A DNA stretch of 64,000 bases from Cupidesulfovibrio sp000226255 (GCF_003402415.2 NZ_AP036014.1:186001-250000); one strand, 5' to 3'; positions 28,202 through 37,015 are shown, counted from the stretch's first letter. A program made the numbers and translations. Notes: generated from the sequence alone by a model not told the origin.

Positions 28202-28241
28202 GCCCCCGGTCGACCCCATCCCCCCACACGGAGCACGGACC

Positions 28242-29171
28242 ATGGCGCGCGACAGGCGGAAACCCCAGCCCGCGGGCATCACCCAGCCGCCGTGGCTCAT
28301 CACGTACTCCGACCTGATGACCCTGCTGCTGACGTTCTTCGTGCTGCTGGTGGCCATTTCGGTCATCGACGAGCGCCGCCGCGTCATGGCCGTGGGCTCC
28401 GTGGCGGGCAGCTTCGGGCAGGAGCAGGGCACGGCCACCCTGCGCGAACCGGCCGACGGACGCCCCGTGCCGGGCATTGCCCCGGTGGGCGACGCGCCCC
28501 CGCGCGGCCGCGACCTGACCCCCCTGCGCGAAATGCTGTGGGAAGACGCGGAGCGGGACATCAACTACCAGGAAAACGGCTACATCCAGATTTTCTCCAT
28601 CAACGACGAGGTGCTCTTTCGCACCGGCTCGGCCGAGCTTTCCGAACGCGGCGCGGCCCTGCTGGCGCGGGTGGCTCCGGTGCTGCGCGGGGTGGAGCAC
28701 CCGGTGCTCATCGCCGGGCATGCCTCGCCTGCCCGCGACGAGGAAGGCATCCTGTTCCGGCTGCGGGGTGACGACCGGGCCCTGCCCTCGCCGTGGCGGC
28801 TTTCGCTGGGGCGGGCCACGGCGGTGTACCGCAAGCTGGCCGACCTTGGCGTGCCGCGCGGCCGCATGCTCATGGAGGCCCACGGCGACACGCGGCCCCG
28901 CTTCGACAACCTCACCCCGGACGGGCGGCGCGCCAACCGGCGGGTGGAGATCGTGCTCGACCGGCGTAACGCCGAATGGGCCCGCCGCATGGAAGCCCTG
29001 AAGGATGGCGCGCCCGTGCGCGAGACCTTCCAGTACAAGGGGTTCCGGTTCGATTTCGTGCTGCCGGAAGGCGCGGGCGGCGGTGCGCCCGCCACGCCCG
29101 CCGTACCGGCCACGCCCGGCTCTGGTTCCGGTCCCGGCCCCGCAGCCAGCCAGGACGAAGGGGGGCGCTGA
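28242..29171 (+). CDS. MotB-like stator protein with OmpA domain (first copy)
   Basis: A 309-residue MotB-type protein. The short basic N-terminus precedes the single membrane helix WLITYSDLMTLLLTFFVLLV, whose Asp is the ion-binding residue. A C-terminal OmpA-like peptidoglycan-binding domain follows (VLFRTGSAELSERGAALL, VLIAGHA, FDNLTPDGRRANRRVEI). Its OmpA region carries an insert with DDRALPSPWRLSLGRATAVY. It differs strongly from the second copy directly downstream, so they are not recent duplicates. It probably pairs with MotA in the same operon, either alternately or together with the other MotB. A Pro/Gly/Ala tail ends the protein. Confidence 0.88.
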   Translation: MARDRRKPQPAGITQPPWLITYSDLMTLLLTFFVLLVAISVIDERRRVMAVGSVAGSFGQEQGTATLREPADGRPVPGIAPVGDAPPRGRDLTPLREMLWEDAERDINYQENGYIQIFSINDEVLFRTGSAELSERGAALLARVAPVLRGVEHPVLIAGHASPARDEEGILFRLRGDDRALPSPWRLSLGRATAVYRKLADLGVPRGRMLMEAHGDTRPRFDNLTPDGRRANRRVEIVLDRRNAEWARRMEALKDGAPVRETFQYKGFRFDFVLPEGAGGGAPATPAVPATPGSGSGPGPAASQDEGGR

Positions 29172-29172
29172 C

Positions 29173-30093
29173 ATGTTTTCCCGGCATGCGCCGCCCGTCT
29201 CGCCCGTCTCGCCCGCCCGGCCCGGCCGGCCCGCCCAGCCCGGCGGACACGGCCCCCAAGCCCGCCAGCGCCGCGAGAAGGCAGAGGACAAGCCCCGCCA
29301 GCCGTGGCTGCTGACCTATTCCGATCTGGTCACCCTGTTGCTGACGTTTTTCGTGCTGCTGTTGTCCATGTCGTCCATGAACCGGGTGACGCTGTCGCGC
29401 ATCAGCACCCATTTCGGAGAGCAGGGCGAGGTGCGCGCGGGCGTCACCGGCACGGTGCCGGAACGCATCCGGCTGCTGGAACCGTTGCTGGCGCGGCCCG
29501 CGCAGGTGTACGCCCACCAGCGCGAAATCAAGGAGCTGCTGTTCCCCGGCGCCGAGTTGCCCCCCGGCATCGACAGAAGTATGCTGGACAAGAACCTGCG
29601 GATACTGGAACATCCCGAAGGCGTCGTGCTGGCGCTGACGGACGACCTGCTGTTCGCCCCGGGCCAGTGGCAATTGCGCGAGGTGTCCCGCCCGCTGCTG
29701 GCCTTGCTGGCCGAGGTGCTGGAATACATCACCGCCGACGTGGCCCTTTCCGGGCACAGCGACCCCCGCGCGGAGGGCGCGCCCGCAGGGCAGGCAGACG
29801 ACGCGGCCGGGTACGAACTGGCCGGGCGGCGCGCTTTGACGGTTTTGGAATATTTTGTGCAAAGAAAACTTGACCCGGCCCGGTTTTCCGTCGCGGGGTA
29901 TGGCCCGGACCGTCCGTCGCTGTCGGGCGCGGCCCGTGCGCCCGCTGTGGCCGATACGGCCGAGGCGACCGAGGCGACTGGTTCGACTGGCGCGGCTGCC
30001 GCAGACACTGCGGACGGCGATGGCGGCAATGACCGCAACCGCCGGGTGGAGATTCTGGTGAAGACCACGCCGAGGCTCGGCGGGTACCCGTAA
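29173..30093 (+). CDS. motB: flagellar stator protein MotB (second copy)
   Basis: A 306-residue MotB-type protein. A Pro/Arg/Gly-rich cytoplasmic N-terminus of about 45 residues precedes the helix WLLTYSDLVTLLLTFFVLLL with the ion-binding Asp. The periplasmic part contains LALTDDLLFAPGQWQLR, VALSGHSDPR and FSVAGYGPDRPS, ending NRRVEILVKT, the OmpA-like peptidoglycan-binding fold. The C-terminal domain is interrupted by an Ala/Thr/Asp-rich loop. The ATG at 29173 falls directly after the previous stop, so translation is coupled. Either this or the preceding protein could be the main partner of MotA. Confidence 0.9.
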   Translation: MFSRHAPPVSPVSPARPGRPAQPGGHGPQARQRREKAEDKPRQPWLLTYSDLVTLLLTFFVLLLSMSSMNRVTLSRISTHFGEQGEVRAGVTGTVPERIRLLEPLLARPAQVYAHQREIKELLFPGAELPPGIDRSMLDKNLRILEHPEGVVLALTDDLLFAPGQWQLREVSRPLLALLAEVLEYITADVALSGHSDPRAEGAPAGQADDAAGYELAGRRALTVLEYFVQRKLDPARFSVAGYGPDRPSLSGAARAPAVADTAEATEATGSTGAAAADTADGDGGNDRNRRVEILVKTTPRLGGYP

Positions 30094-30173
30094 CGGCCGC
30101 GCCACGCGGGCCGTGGCGGATGCCGCGCCCGGTCGGAGCGTTCAACGTCTAGCTGTTTCAAGGAGCGTGACCC

Positions 30174-30683
30174 GTGGCGGAAGAAGCCGCACCTCCGAAA
30201 AAGTCCGGCAAGCTGAAGTGGGTCATCCTCGTCCTGCTGCTGTTCGTGCTCATTGGCGCGGGCGGCGGGGCGTACTGGTGGTTCATGCTGCGGCCCGCCG
30301 CCCAGGGCGCGGAGGGCGCGCCGGAACCGGCCAAGACCGAGGGCAAGGCCGACGCCAAGGGCGGCGAGGCCCCGGCCCGCAACGCCAAGGTGGCCAAGCT
30401 GCCGACGTTCCTGGTGAATCTGGCCGACCCCACGGGCCGCCGCTACCTCAAGCTGACCATGGAGGTGGAGGTGGGCTCCGACGCCACGGTCAAGGAACTG
30501 GAAGGGCAGTCGGCCAAGGTGCGCGATGCGGTCATCCTGCTGCTGTCCAGCAAGTCGTACGCGGACCTCGCCCCCATCGAAAGCAAGTTGCAGCTCAAGA
30601 ATGAAGTGGCCGACAGGCTGAACCAGATTTTGGGCGGCCCCAAGGTGCTGCGGGTGTACATCACCGAAATGGTCATCCAGTAA
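30174..30683 (+). CDS. fliL: flagellar basal body protein FliL
   Basis: A 169-residue single-pass membrane protein. The basic cytoplasmic start (PPKKSGKLKW) precedes a membrane helix (VILVLLLFVLIGAGGGAYWW), an Ala/Lys/Gly linker and the periplasmic FliL domain, with FLVNLADPTGRRYLKLTMEV and the terminal VLRVYITEMVIQ. FliL associates with the stator and affects torque, which fits the upstream motA/motB genes. The start is GTG at 30174 with AAGGAG eight bases upstream. Confidence 0.92.
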   Translation: MAEEAAPPKKSGKLKWVILVLLLFVLIGAGGGAYWWFMLRPAAQGAEGAPEPAKTEGKADAKGGEAPARNAKVAKLPTFLVNLADPTGRRYLKLTMEVEVGSDATVKELEGQSAKVRDAVILLLSSKSYADLAPIESKLQLKNEVADRLNQILGGPKVLRVYITEMVIQ

Positions 30684-30709
30684 GCGCCCGGCGCGCAAGA
30701 GGAATACCC

Positions 30710-31255
30710 ATGAGTGACGGCAAGGATGTCGATCAGGATCTGCTGGCGGCCCAGTGGGCTGCCGCGCTGGAAGACGAGGACGAGGGCGGCGACGCGCCCG
30801 CTGCTCCTGCCGCCGGAGCGGGCGGGGGCGAGGACGATGCCCGCCTGGCCGAGGAATGGGCCAAGGCCCTGGCCAGCGAAGAGCAGACCCAGTTGAAAAA
30901 GGAAAAGGAGCAGGGCTTCTTCGCGTCCGCCGCGCGCGAGGCCAAGTTCAAGGATTTGACGGAAGAGGCCAAGTCGCCCCGGCCCGACAGCGGTCGGCGC
31001 GAACTGGACTTCATCCTGGACATTCCGCTGGACGTCTCGGCGGAACTGGGCCGCACCCGCCTGCTGATCAACGAACTGCTCCAGCTGGGCCAGGGCTCGG
31101 TCGTCGAACTGAACAAGCTGGCTGGCGAACCGCTGGAAGTGTACGTCAACGGAAAGCTGGTGGCGCGCGGCGAGGCCGTGGTCATCAACGAGAAGTTCGG
31201 CGTGCGCCTTACCGACATCATCAGCCCCATCGAACGGGTGAAGCAGCTTGGATAA
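30710..31255 (+). CDS. fliN: flagellar motor switch protein FliN
   Basis: A 181-residue protein. The first ~95 residues are acidic and low-complexity (EDEDEGGDAPAAPAAGAG, then a Lys/Glu helix). The C-terminal ~80 residues are the SpoA/FliN domain: LDFILDIPLDVSAELGRTRL, LLQLGQGSVVELNKLAGEPL, VYVNGKLVARGEAVVI and FGVRLTDIISPIERV. FliN forms the lower part of the rotor C-ring with FliM and FliG. Its stop overlaps the likely TTG start of fliO by eight bases. Confidence 0.95.
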   Translation: MSDGKDVDQDLLAAQWAAALEDEDEGGDAPAAPAAGAGGGEDDARLAEEWAKALASEEQTQLKKEKEQGFFASAAREAKFKDLTEEAKSPRPDSGRRELDFILDIPLDVSAELGRTRLLINELLQLGQGSVVELNKLAGEPLEVYVNGKLVARGEAVVINEKFGVRLTDIISPIERVKQLG

Positions 31256-31925
31256 CGCCACCGTCTCCGCCGTGGGCGCCGCCGCCGACATGGCCGCGCA
31301 GGCCCCCTCGCAGGCGGAAAGCGCGGTGCGCGCCGCCATCTCCGCCAACGCCACTCTGGGCGACGCGGCCCAGGCCCTGCCCCAAGCCCTGCCGCAGGCC
31401 GCCGAACACGTGGCGGGCCGGGCGGCGGACGCCGTGAACGCCACCATCGCCCACGCCAACGCCACCGTGGGGCTGGGCGCGGCCGACGGCCTTGCGGCCG
31501 CCAGCGTGCCCGCCTTTTCGTGGAGCGGGTACATTCAGGCCGTGGGCGTGCTGTTCCTGCTGGTGGGCCTGCTGTGGCTGGCCCTGTGGGCCGTGCGCCG
31601 CCACGGCGGGTTGTTCCGCGCCGTGCCCGGCGCGGGAGGCTTCTCGCGCGACGACCTGCGCCTGGAGGCGCAGTTGCCCATCGGGCCGCGCAAGGGGCTC
31701 ATGGTGGTACGCTTCTTGAACAAGCGATTGCTGCTGGGCGTCACCGACCAGCAGATAACGCTACTCACGGAGCAGTACCTTGACCACGAGCATGGCAGCG
31801 ACGACGCAACCCCCCTTTCCGGCCAGCCCGGCGATGCGGCGGAACAGCCCGGCGGGCGTGCCTCCGGCGGATTCTCCGCGGTGCTGGGGCGCACCCTCGG
31901 CAAGGGGCGACCTTCCGGCAGTTGA
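31248..31925 (+). CDS. fliO: flagellar export protein FliO
   Basis: A 225-residue protein with an Ala-rich first 80 residues, one membrane helix (QAVGVLFLLVGLLWLALW) and a cytoplasmic FliO domain (LRLEAQLPIGPRKGLMVVRF, LLLGVTDQQITLL). FliO helps assemble the FliP ring of the flagellar export gate. The preferred start is TTG at 31248, overlapping fliN, with GGTGA six bases upstream; ATG 31290 is an alternative. Its last ~49 codons overlap the N-terminal extension of fliP in another frame. Confidence 0.82.
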   Translation: MDNATVSAVGAAADMAAQAPSQAESAVRAAISANATLGDAAQALPQALPQAAEHVAGRAADAVNATIAHANATVGLGAADGLAAASVPAFSWSGYIQAVGVLFLLVGLLWLALWAVRRHGGLFRAVPGAGGFSRDDLRLEAQLPIGPRKGLMVVRFLNKRLLLGVTDQQITLLTEQYLDHEHGSDDATPLSGQPGDAAEQPGGRASGGFSAVLGRTLGKGRPSGS

Positions 31926-32859
31926 CGCTGCCGCCGTCATTTCCGCCCCTGCATCGCACGATGGGGGCGTCACCGGCCTGACGGGCACCCGCCCGCTTGC
32001 CCCGGCCCCCTGCGACCGCCCCGTGGGACAGGCGGCCCTGCCCGTTGCCCCCTGCCTGCCCGGTGTCACCCGCCGCTCCGCCGTTACCCGCGTCCTTTCC
32101 CTGGCCTTCGCGCTGCTGGCGCCTTTGTCCCTGCTGTCGCTGTTGTCCGGGGGCCTGGCCCATGCCGCGCAGGACCTGGTCATGCCCACCATGCAGCTCA
32201 CCCTGGGCGCGGGGCAGACCGAGCCGGAAAAGGTCTCGCTGCTGCTCGAAATCCTGTTCATGCTCACGGTGCTTTCGCTGGCCCCGGCCATCATGCTTAC
32301 CGTGACCAGCTTCACCCGCATCATCATCGTGTTCCACTTCATCCGCCAGGCGCTGGGCGTGCAGCAACTGCCGCCTTCGCAGGTGCTGGCCAGCCTTGCC
32401 ATTTTCATGACGGTGGTGATCATGATGCCCGTGGGCAAGCAGATCAACGACACCGCCCTGCAACCCTACCTCGAGGAGCGCATCGGCTTCAACGAGGCGC
32501 TGGACAAGGCTCAGGCTCCGTTGCGCTCGTTCATGTTCAAGCACACCCGCGAGAAGGATCTGTCGATCTTCTACTCCATCACCAAGATGGAACAGCCGCG
32601 CAGCAAGGAAGAGGTGCCCACGGTGATGCTGGCCGCCGCCTACGTCATCAGCGAGCTGAAGACCGGCTTCACCATCGGCTTTCTCATCTACATTCCGTTT
32701 CTGGTTCTGGACATGGTGGTGTCCAGCATCCTGCTGGCCATGGGCATGATGATGCTGCCGCCCATGATGGTCTCCATGCCCTTCAAGCTGCTGCTCTTCG
32801 TCATGGTGGACGGGTGGGCGCTGCTGGTGGGGTCGTTGGTCAACAGTTTCGCGGTCTGA
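31780..32859 (+). CDS. fliP: flagellar export gate protein FliP
   Basis: The core from about residue 130 is a typical FliP of the export gate: LLEILFMLTVLSLAPAIMLT, SFTRIIIVFHFIRQALG, TREKDLSIFYSI, GFTIGFLIYIPFLVLDMVVS and GMMMLPPMMVSMPFKLLLFV. A cleavable signal (VLSLAFALLAPLSLLSLL before AHAAQ) precedes it near residue 115. TTG 31780 with GGAG seven bases upstream gives 359 residues, about 100 more than usual, and overlaps fliO by 146 bases. GTG 32023 would give 278 residues but has no visible ribosome site. The core identification is firm; the start is open. Confidence 0.9.
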   Translation: MTTSMAATTQPPFPASPAMRRNSPAGVPPADSPRCWGAPSARGDLPAVDAAAVISAPASHDGGVTGLTGTRPLAPAPCDRPVGQAALPVAPCLPGVTRRSAVTRVLSLAFALLAPLSLLSLLSGGLAHAAQDLVMPTMQLTLGAGQTEPEKVSLLLEILFMLTVLSLAPAIMLTVTSFTRIIIVFHFIRQALGVQQLPPSQVLASLAIFMTVVIMMPVGKQINDTALQPYLEERIGFNEALDKAQAPLRSFMFKHTREKDLSIFYSITKMEQPRSKEEVPTVMLAAAYVISELKTGFTIGFLIYIPFLVLDMVVSSILLAMGMMMLPPMMVSMPFKLLLFVMVDGWALLVGSLVNSFAV

Positions 32860-32872
32860 AGAGGTAGGTCAC

Positions 32873-33142
32873 ATGACGCCGGAAATGGTCATTGCCTTCG
32901 CGCGCCAGTCCATCGAGGTCGCCCTGCTCATCTCCCTGCCCATGCTGGGCGTGGGGCTGGTGGTGGGCGTGGTGGTCAGCATCATCCAGGCCGCCACCCA
33001 GATCCAGGAGATGACGCTGTCGTTCATCCCCAAGATCGTCTCCATCTTTCTCGCGCTGCTCATCTCGTTTCCGTGGATCATGGACAAGATGATTACCTAC
33101 ACGCGCGAAGTCTTTCTGAATATTCCAAACTACATCAGGTAG
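32873..33142 (+). CDS. fliQ: flagellar export gate protein FliQ
   Basis: An 89-residue protein of two membrane hairpin helices: VALLISLPMLGVGLVVGVVV and IVSIFLALLISFPWIMD, joined by the conserved SIIQAATQIQEMTLSFIPK. This is the full length and pattern of FliQ, which surrounds FliP in the export gate. It starts 13 bases after fliP and is the last gene of the operon; fliR and flhB do not follow, and a terminator lies about 40 bases downstream. Confidence 0.96.
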   Translation: MTPEMVIAFARQSIEVALLISLPMLGVGLVVGVVVSIIQAATQIQEMTLSFIPKIVSIFLALLISFPWIMDKMITYTREVFLNIPNYIR

Positions 33143-33180
33143 TTTTGGCCGCATTGCCGCGCGGCGGTCGTCGGGCGCGG

Positions 33181-33222
33181 AAAGGCCCCCGCCTTCCATC
33201 GGAAGGTCGGGGGCCTTTGTGT
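33181..33222. terminator. bidirectional intrinsic terminator
   Basis: A strong hairpin, AAAGGCCCCCGCCTTCC-(ATC)-GGAAGGTCGGGGGCCTTT, ends the flagellar operon (+) and also the convergent methyltransferase gene (-). Confidence 0.85.
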
Positions 33223-33266
33223 CGTCGCGGGGGGGTGTGGAGTGGCTGACAGCGGGCCTGGCCCGG

Positions 33267-34697
33267 CTATCCCTTGTGGCGGCGCGCCGCGAAGCAGCCC
33301 ACCAGGATGGCCCCGGCCTGCGCCACGTTCAGCGAATCGAAGTCGCGGGCCATGGGGATGGTCAGGGTGAAGTGGCAGCGTTTGGCCACGTTGGGGCGGA
33401 TGCCGGTGTCCTCGTTGCCCAGCACCAGCACGGCCGGGGTGCGCAGCGGTTCGGTGAGGGGGTTGAGGGGCGCCGTGCCGGGCTTGCCGTCGCCGTCCGT
33501 AGTGGCCCCACCCGCCGCATAAATGGTGTAGCCCGCCTCGTCGGCCTCATCCAGGGCGCGGGCAAGGTTGGTCACCTTGGCCACGGGCAGCTTTTCCAGC
33601 GCCCCGGCTGCGGCGCGGGCGGCGGCCCCGCCCAGCGCGGCCCCGCCGTGCCGCACCACCACCAGTCCTGCTGCGCCCATGGCGTACAGGGTGCGGGCCA
33701 GGGTGCCCACGTTGCCGGGGTCCTGCACCTGGTCCAGGGCCACGATGAGCGGCAGCGGCGCATCCGGCGCGTCGCGCAGGATGTCGCCAAGTTCGGCGAA
33801 CCCGGCGTCGAACACCCGCGCGATGACCCCCTGATGGGAAGGGGATGCAAGGTGCGCCGGACGAGAATCGCGCGGGGCGCGTGCTTCGTCCGCGTCGTTT
33901 CCTTCCAGGATGTCCCAGGCTTCGTCGTCATCGGCGAAAAGGTCGTCGTCGGTCTGGCGTTCGGCCATGTCCGGTTCGGCAATGGATTCGGCGGGCTGGG
34001 CGGTGGTTTGTCCGGCCTGCCCTATGGCCTGGCCGGACGCGAACAGCCGGTCCAGGGCGTGCGGTTCGGCAAAGATGAAGCGCACCCGCGCCTCGCGGCA
34101 CAGTTCCACGATGCGGTCCACCTCGCGCCCGCGCTTGCCCTTGCGGATGAACACCGCCTCCACGCGGCTGGGGTCTGCTTCCAGCAGTTCCAGCACCGGC
34201 TTCACGCCGGGCAGGATGGAGCACGGGGATTCGGGGGCGTCGAATGCCGCCTCGGGCCGGGCATCGGCGGTCCTGTCCCGGAACGGTGTGCGGCCGGGCC
34301 TGTCGGGTCTGTCGGGCCTGGCCTGGCGGTCGGGCCGTCCGCGCCCGTCCTGTCGCCCTTCTTGCCGCCCTTCTTGCCGCCGGTCCTGTCGCCCATCGGG
34401 GCGTTCGCCCCGGCGTTTTTCGCCCGGCCCGCCGCTACGCCTTTCGGGGCGGCCGCCCCTGCGGTCGTCGGGGCGGGAATCCTGGCGTTCGCCTGTCCTG
34501 CCGCCCTTGCCGGTTCCCGGACCGCCCGAGCGGCCACGGGGGCCCTCGTCGCGTCCGGCAGAAGGCCCGGCGGGCCGCCCGCCCTTGCGGTTGCTGGTCC
34601 CGGAGCGGGGACGGTCGTTGCGTGTATCGTCGTCGCGGGCATCGCGCCGCGCGTCATCGCGCGCGACGGTGCCCCAGATGGGGTGCTTCTTCGGCAT
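33267..34697 (-). CDS. SpoU/TrmH-family RNA 2'-O-methyltransferase with Arg/Gly-rich N-terminus
   Basis: A 476-residue protein. The C-terminal ~170 residues are a SPOUT methyltransferase with the three SpoU motifs: ALDQVQDPGNVGTLARTLYA (motif 1), LVLGNEDTGIRP (motif 2) and MARDFDSLNVAQAGAILVG (motif 3). The middle (about 160-215) resembles the substrate-binding domain of RlmB-type enzymes (GVKPVLELLE, FIRKGKRGREVDRIVELC). An acidic linker follows (DDDLFADDDEAWD). The first ~145 residues are a disordered run of Arg, Gly, Asp and Gln, such as RRQEGRQEGRQDGRGRP. The product probably 2'-O-methylates a guanosine in 23S rRNA or a tRNA; the exact target is not readable. No strong ribosome site precedes the ATG at 34697. 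Confidence 0.85.
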   Translation of the reverse strand: MPKKHPIWGTVARDDARRDARDDDTRNDRPRSGTSNRKGGRPAGPSAGRDEGPRGRSGGPGTGKGGRTGERQDSRPDDRRGGRPERRSGGPGEKRRGERPDGRQDRRQEGRQEGRQDGRGRPDRQARPDRPDRPGRTPFRDRTADARPEAAFDAPESPCSILPGVKPVLELLEADPSRVEAVFIRKGKRGREVDRIVELCREARVRFIFAEPHALDRLFASGQAIGQAGQTTAQPAESIAEPDMAERQTDDDLFADDDEAWDILEGNDADEARAPRDSRPAHLASPSHQGVIARVFDAGFAELGDILRDAPDAPLPLIVALDQVQDPGNVGTLARTLYAMGAAGLVVVRHGGAALGGAAARAAAGALEKLPVAKVTNLARALDEADEAGYTIYAAGGATTDGDGKPGTAPLNPLTEPLRTPAVLVLGNEDTGIRPNVAKRCHFTLTIPMARDFDSLNVAQAGAILVGCFAARRHKG

Positions 34698-34955
34698 GGT
34701 TCGCTTTCGCCCGGACGGGCGCAGGTAGACGGGTTGCGTTTGATGGGCGGCATGAGGTAGGGTCAGAATGCCGTTCACATCGCAGGTACCCTTGAACGTG
34801 TTTCCGTGCAAGTGGCCCTGGGGTTGCGCCCGGCCCGGCTCCGATGAGGAACGCCCCGGCGCTTCACGACCCTTCGGGTCTGACGGCAGACGAACCGACA
34901 CTCGCTCCTCCTTCGCGGCCCTTTTCCCGCCGCACCCAACACATCCGGAACATCC

Positions 34956-36833
34956 ATGCAGCGAACCAGACTCCTGTCCTCCGCTCTGTACGCGCGTCGT
35001 GCCGCCCGGCACGTGCTTGTGCTTGCGGCGGTGGTGTTGTTGGCCGCAGGCTGCGCGCCCAAGAAGCATCTGCCTCCCACGTTGCCCGCCGAATCCTGCC
35101 CGGTGCCGCCCACCGCCACCGCCCCCGCCGCCGAACCCGAAGAAGTGGTGGAACTGCCCATCCCCCCCGCCGACGACGGCGTGCCCCTTACTCCGCAGGA
35201 ATGGGCGGCCCTCAATTCCACCGGCGAACTGGACAAGGACCTCACCCCAGAGGCCCGGCGCGACGTGGAACTGCATTTCAAATTCTTCACCCATCGGGCC
35301 CGCGCCACGTTCGAGCGCTACCTGAAGCGCTCGCAGCTCTACCTGCCCCACATCCGCGAGGTGTTCCGGCAGCAGGGCATCCCCGAAGAGGTGGCCTATC
35401 TCGCCATCGTCGAAAGCGGGTTCAACCCCAACGCCGTGTCCACCTCGGGCGCGGTGGGCGTGTGGCAGTTCATGCCGTACACGGGCATCCGCTACGGGCT
35501 GTCGTACAGTTGGTGGGTGGACGAGCGGCGCGACCCGTACAAGGCTACCCGCGCCGCAGCCGACTATCTGCAGAAGCTGTACGGCGACTTCGGCGACTGG
35601 CATCTGGCCCTGGCCGCCTACAACGCGGGCGAAGGCAAGATTTCGCGCGCGTTGGAAGGCACGGGGGCGGACAGCTTCTTCGATCTGCGCACCAAGAACC
35701 ACATGCTCGACGGCAAGGCCCAGCTCAAGGACGAGACGCGGCAGTACGTGCCCAAGTTCATCGCCGTCTGCAAGATCATGCGCAACCTCGAATCGTTGGG
35801 CTTCACTAGGCCGGATTACAGCTGCCCGCCCAGGTTCGAGCCCCTGCGCGTGAAGCCCGGCACCGACCTGATGGCCCTGGCCCAGGCCATGGGCCAGAAC
35901 TGGAACGACTTTTCGGCCAACAACCCGGCCTTCCGCCGCTACATCTCTCCGCCCGACGCCCACGCCACCGTCTACGTGCCGCCCATGCACCTGGAGGCGG
36001 CCACCGCCCATCTCGCCAAGCCGCAGCAGCGCAGCTACGCGGGCTGGCGGGTGTACAAGGTGCGCCAGGGCGATACCCTGGACCGCATCGGCAAGCGCTG
36101 CGGCGTGCCCGTTTCGGTGCTGAAGCGGGTCAACAAGGGCAGCGGCAAGCTGAAGGTGGGGCAGGAGCTGATGATCCCCGGCGGGGGGGATGCCTCCGAC
36201 TTCACCGCGCAGGCCGACCCGCCGTCTTCCAGGGCTTCGGCCCCGGCCAAAGCGGCCAAGGGCGGCCCGGATGCCGAATCCAGGGCGGACAAGGGCAGCG
36301 CCACGCGCACCCGCGACATCGCCGAGCGCCGCGCCACCTACATCGTCAAGCAGGGCGACACCCTGTACGGCATTGCCAGGGCCCAGGGCAGCAGCGTGGA
36401 AACCCTGCAGAAGGCCAACGGCCTGAACGGCACCAGTCTGCAACTGGGGCAGAAGCTGTACATCCCCGACGCCGGGGCAGAGGCCACGGCCGTCGCCCGG
36501 CAAGAGGCGGAAGCCGCCAACAAGGCCATCGTGGCCAGCGCCGCGCGCGGCGGAACCGAGCGGGCTGCCGCGCCGGTGGTGGCGGTGGCGTCCAAGGGGG
36601 CGTCGGCCAAGACCGCGCCGGTGACGTCTGCGCCCGGCACGTCCGGTTCTTCGGCCGCATCGTCTGCCTCGCAGGGCCGGGCCATCCTGTACAAGGTGCA
36701 GGAAGGCGACACCATGTGGGCCATTGCCCGCAAGTTCAACGTGCCGCCCAAGGAGCTGCTGCGCTGGAACAATCTGGACCGCGAATCGCAACTGAAGCCC
36801 GGCGACCAGATCACCGTGCACGCGGGCCAGTGA
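34956..36833 (+). CDS. mltD: MltD-like LysM lytic transglycosylase lipoprotein
   Basis: A 625-residue lipoprotein with lipobox LLAAGC (Cys33). The lytic transglycosylase domain (about 125-290) has the catalytic Glu in AIVESGFNPNAVSTSGA and GVWQFMPYTG, with the later block LALAAYNAGEGKISRAL. Three LysM peptidoglycan-binding repeats follow, near residues 364-412 (YKVRQGDTLDRIGKRCGV), 460-505 (YIVKQGDTLYGIARAQGS) and 577-622 (YKVQEGDTMWAIARKFNV), separated by Ala/Ser/Lys linkers. It cleaves peptidoglycan glycan strands from the outer membrane side. It is divergent from the methyltransferase gene and ends at a hairpin terminator. Confidence 0.93.
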   Translation: MQRTRLLSSALYARRAARHVLVLAAVVLLAAGCAPKKHLPPTLPAESCPVPPTATAPAAEPEEVVELPIPPADDGVPLTPQEWAALNSTGELDKDLTPEARRDVELHFKFFTHRARATFERYLKRSQLYLPHIREVFRQQGIPEEVAYLAIVESGFNPNAVSTSGAVGVWQFMPYTGIRYGLSYSWWVDERRDPYKATRAAADYLQKLYGDFGDWHLALAAYNAGEGKISRALEGTGADSFFDLRTKNHMLDGKAQLKDETRQYVPKFIAVCKIMRNLESLGFTRPDYSCPPRFEPLRVKPGTDLMALAQAMGQNWNDFSANNPAFRRYISPPDAHATVYVPPMHLEAATAHLAKPQQRSYAGWRVYKVRQGDTLDRIGKRCGVPVSVLKRVNKGSGKLKVGQELMIPGGGDASDFTAQADPPSSRASAPAKAAKGGPDAESRADKGSATRTRDIAERRATYIVKQGDTLYGIARAQGSSVETLQKANGLNGTSLQLGQKLYIPDAGAEATAVARQEAEAANKAIVASAARGGTERAAAPVVAVASKGASAKTAPVTSAPGTSGSSAASSASQGRAILYKVQEGDTMWAIARKFNVPPKELLRWNNLDRESQLKPGDQITVHAGQ

Positions 36834-36858
36834 CCCGCGCCCCATCCATGCATTCCCC

Positions 36859-36890
36859 GATGCCCCGGCCCCGCCGGGGCATCGTCGTTT
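36859..36890 (+). terminator. intrinsic terminator of the transglycosylase gene
   Basis: The hairpin GATGCCCCGG-(CCCCG)-CCGGGGCATC is followed by GTCGTTT, 26 bases after the stop. It also insulates the rRNA promoters downstream. Confidence 0.75.
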
Positions 36891-36986
36891 CGGGGGGGGG
36901 CAATTTTTTGCGAGGGGCAGATGTACGGCTGGCGCGGGCCGGAAGGGAATTGGCGGGATAAAATCAACCGACTGACGAAAAACCTG

Positions 36987-37015
36987 TTGACGCGGGGTGG
37001 CGAAGCGCATAGATA
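36987..37015 (+). promoter_or_regulatory. rRNA operon promoter P1
   Basis: TTGACG (-35), 17-base spacer, TAGATA (-10). It is the upstream of two similar promoters preceding 16S rRNA. Confidence 0.7.
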
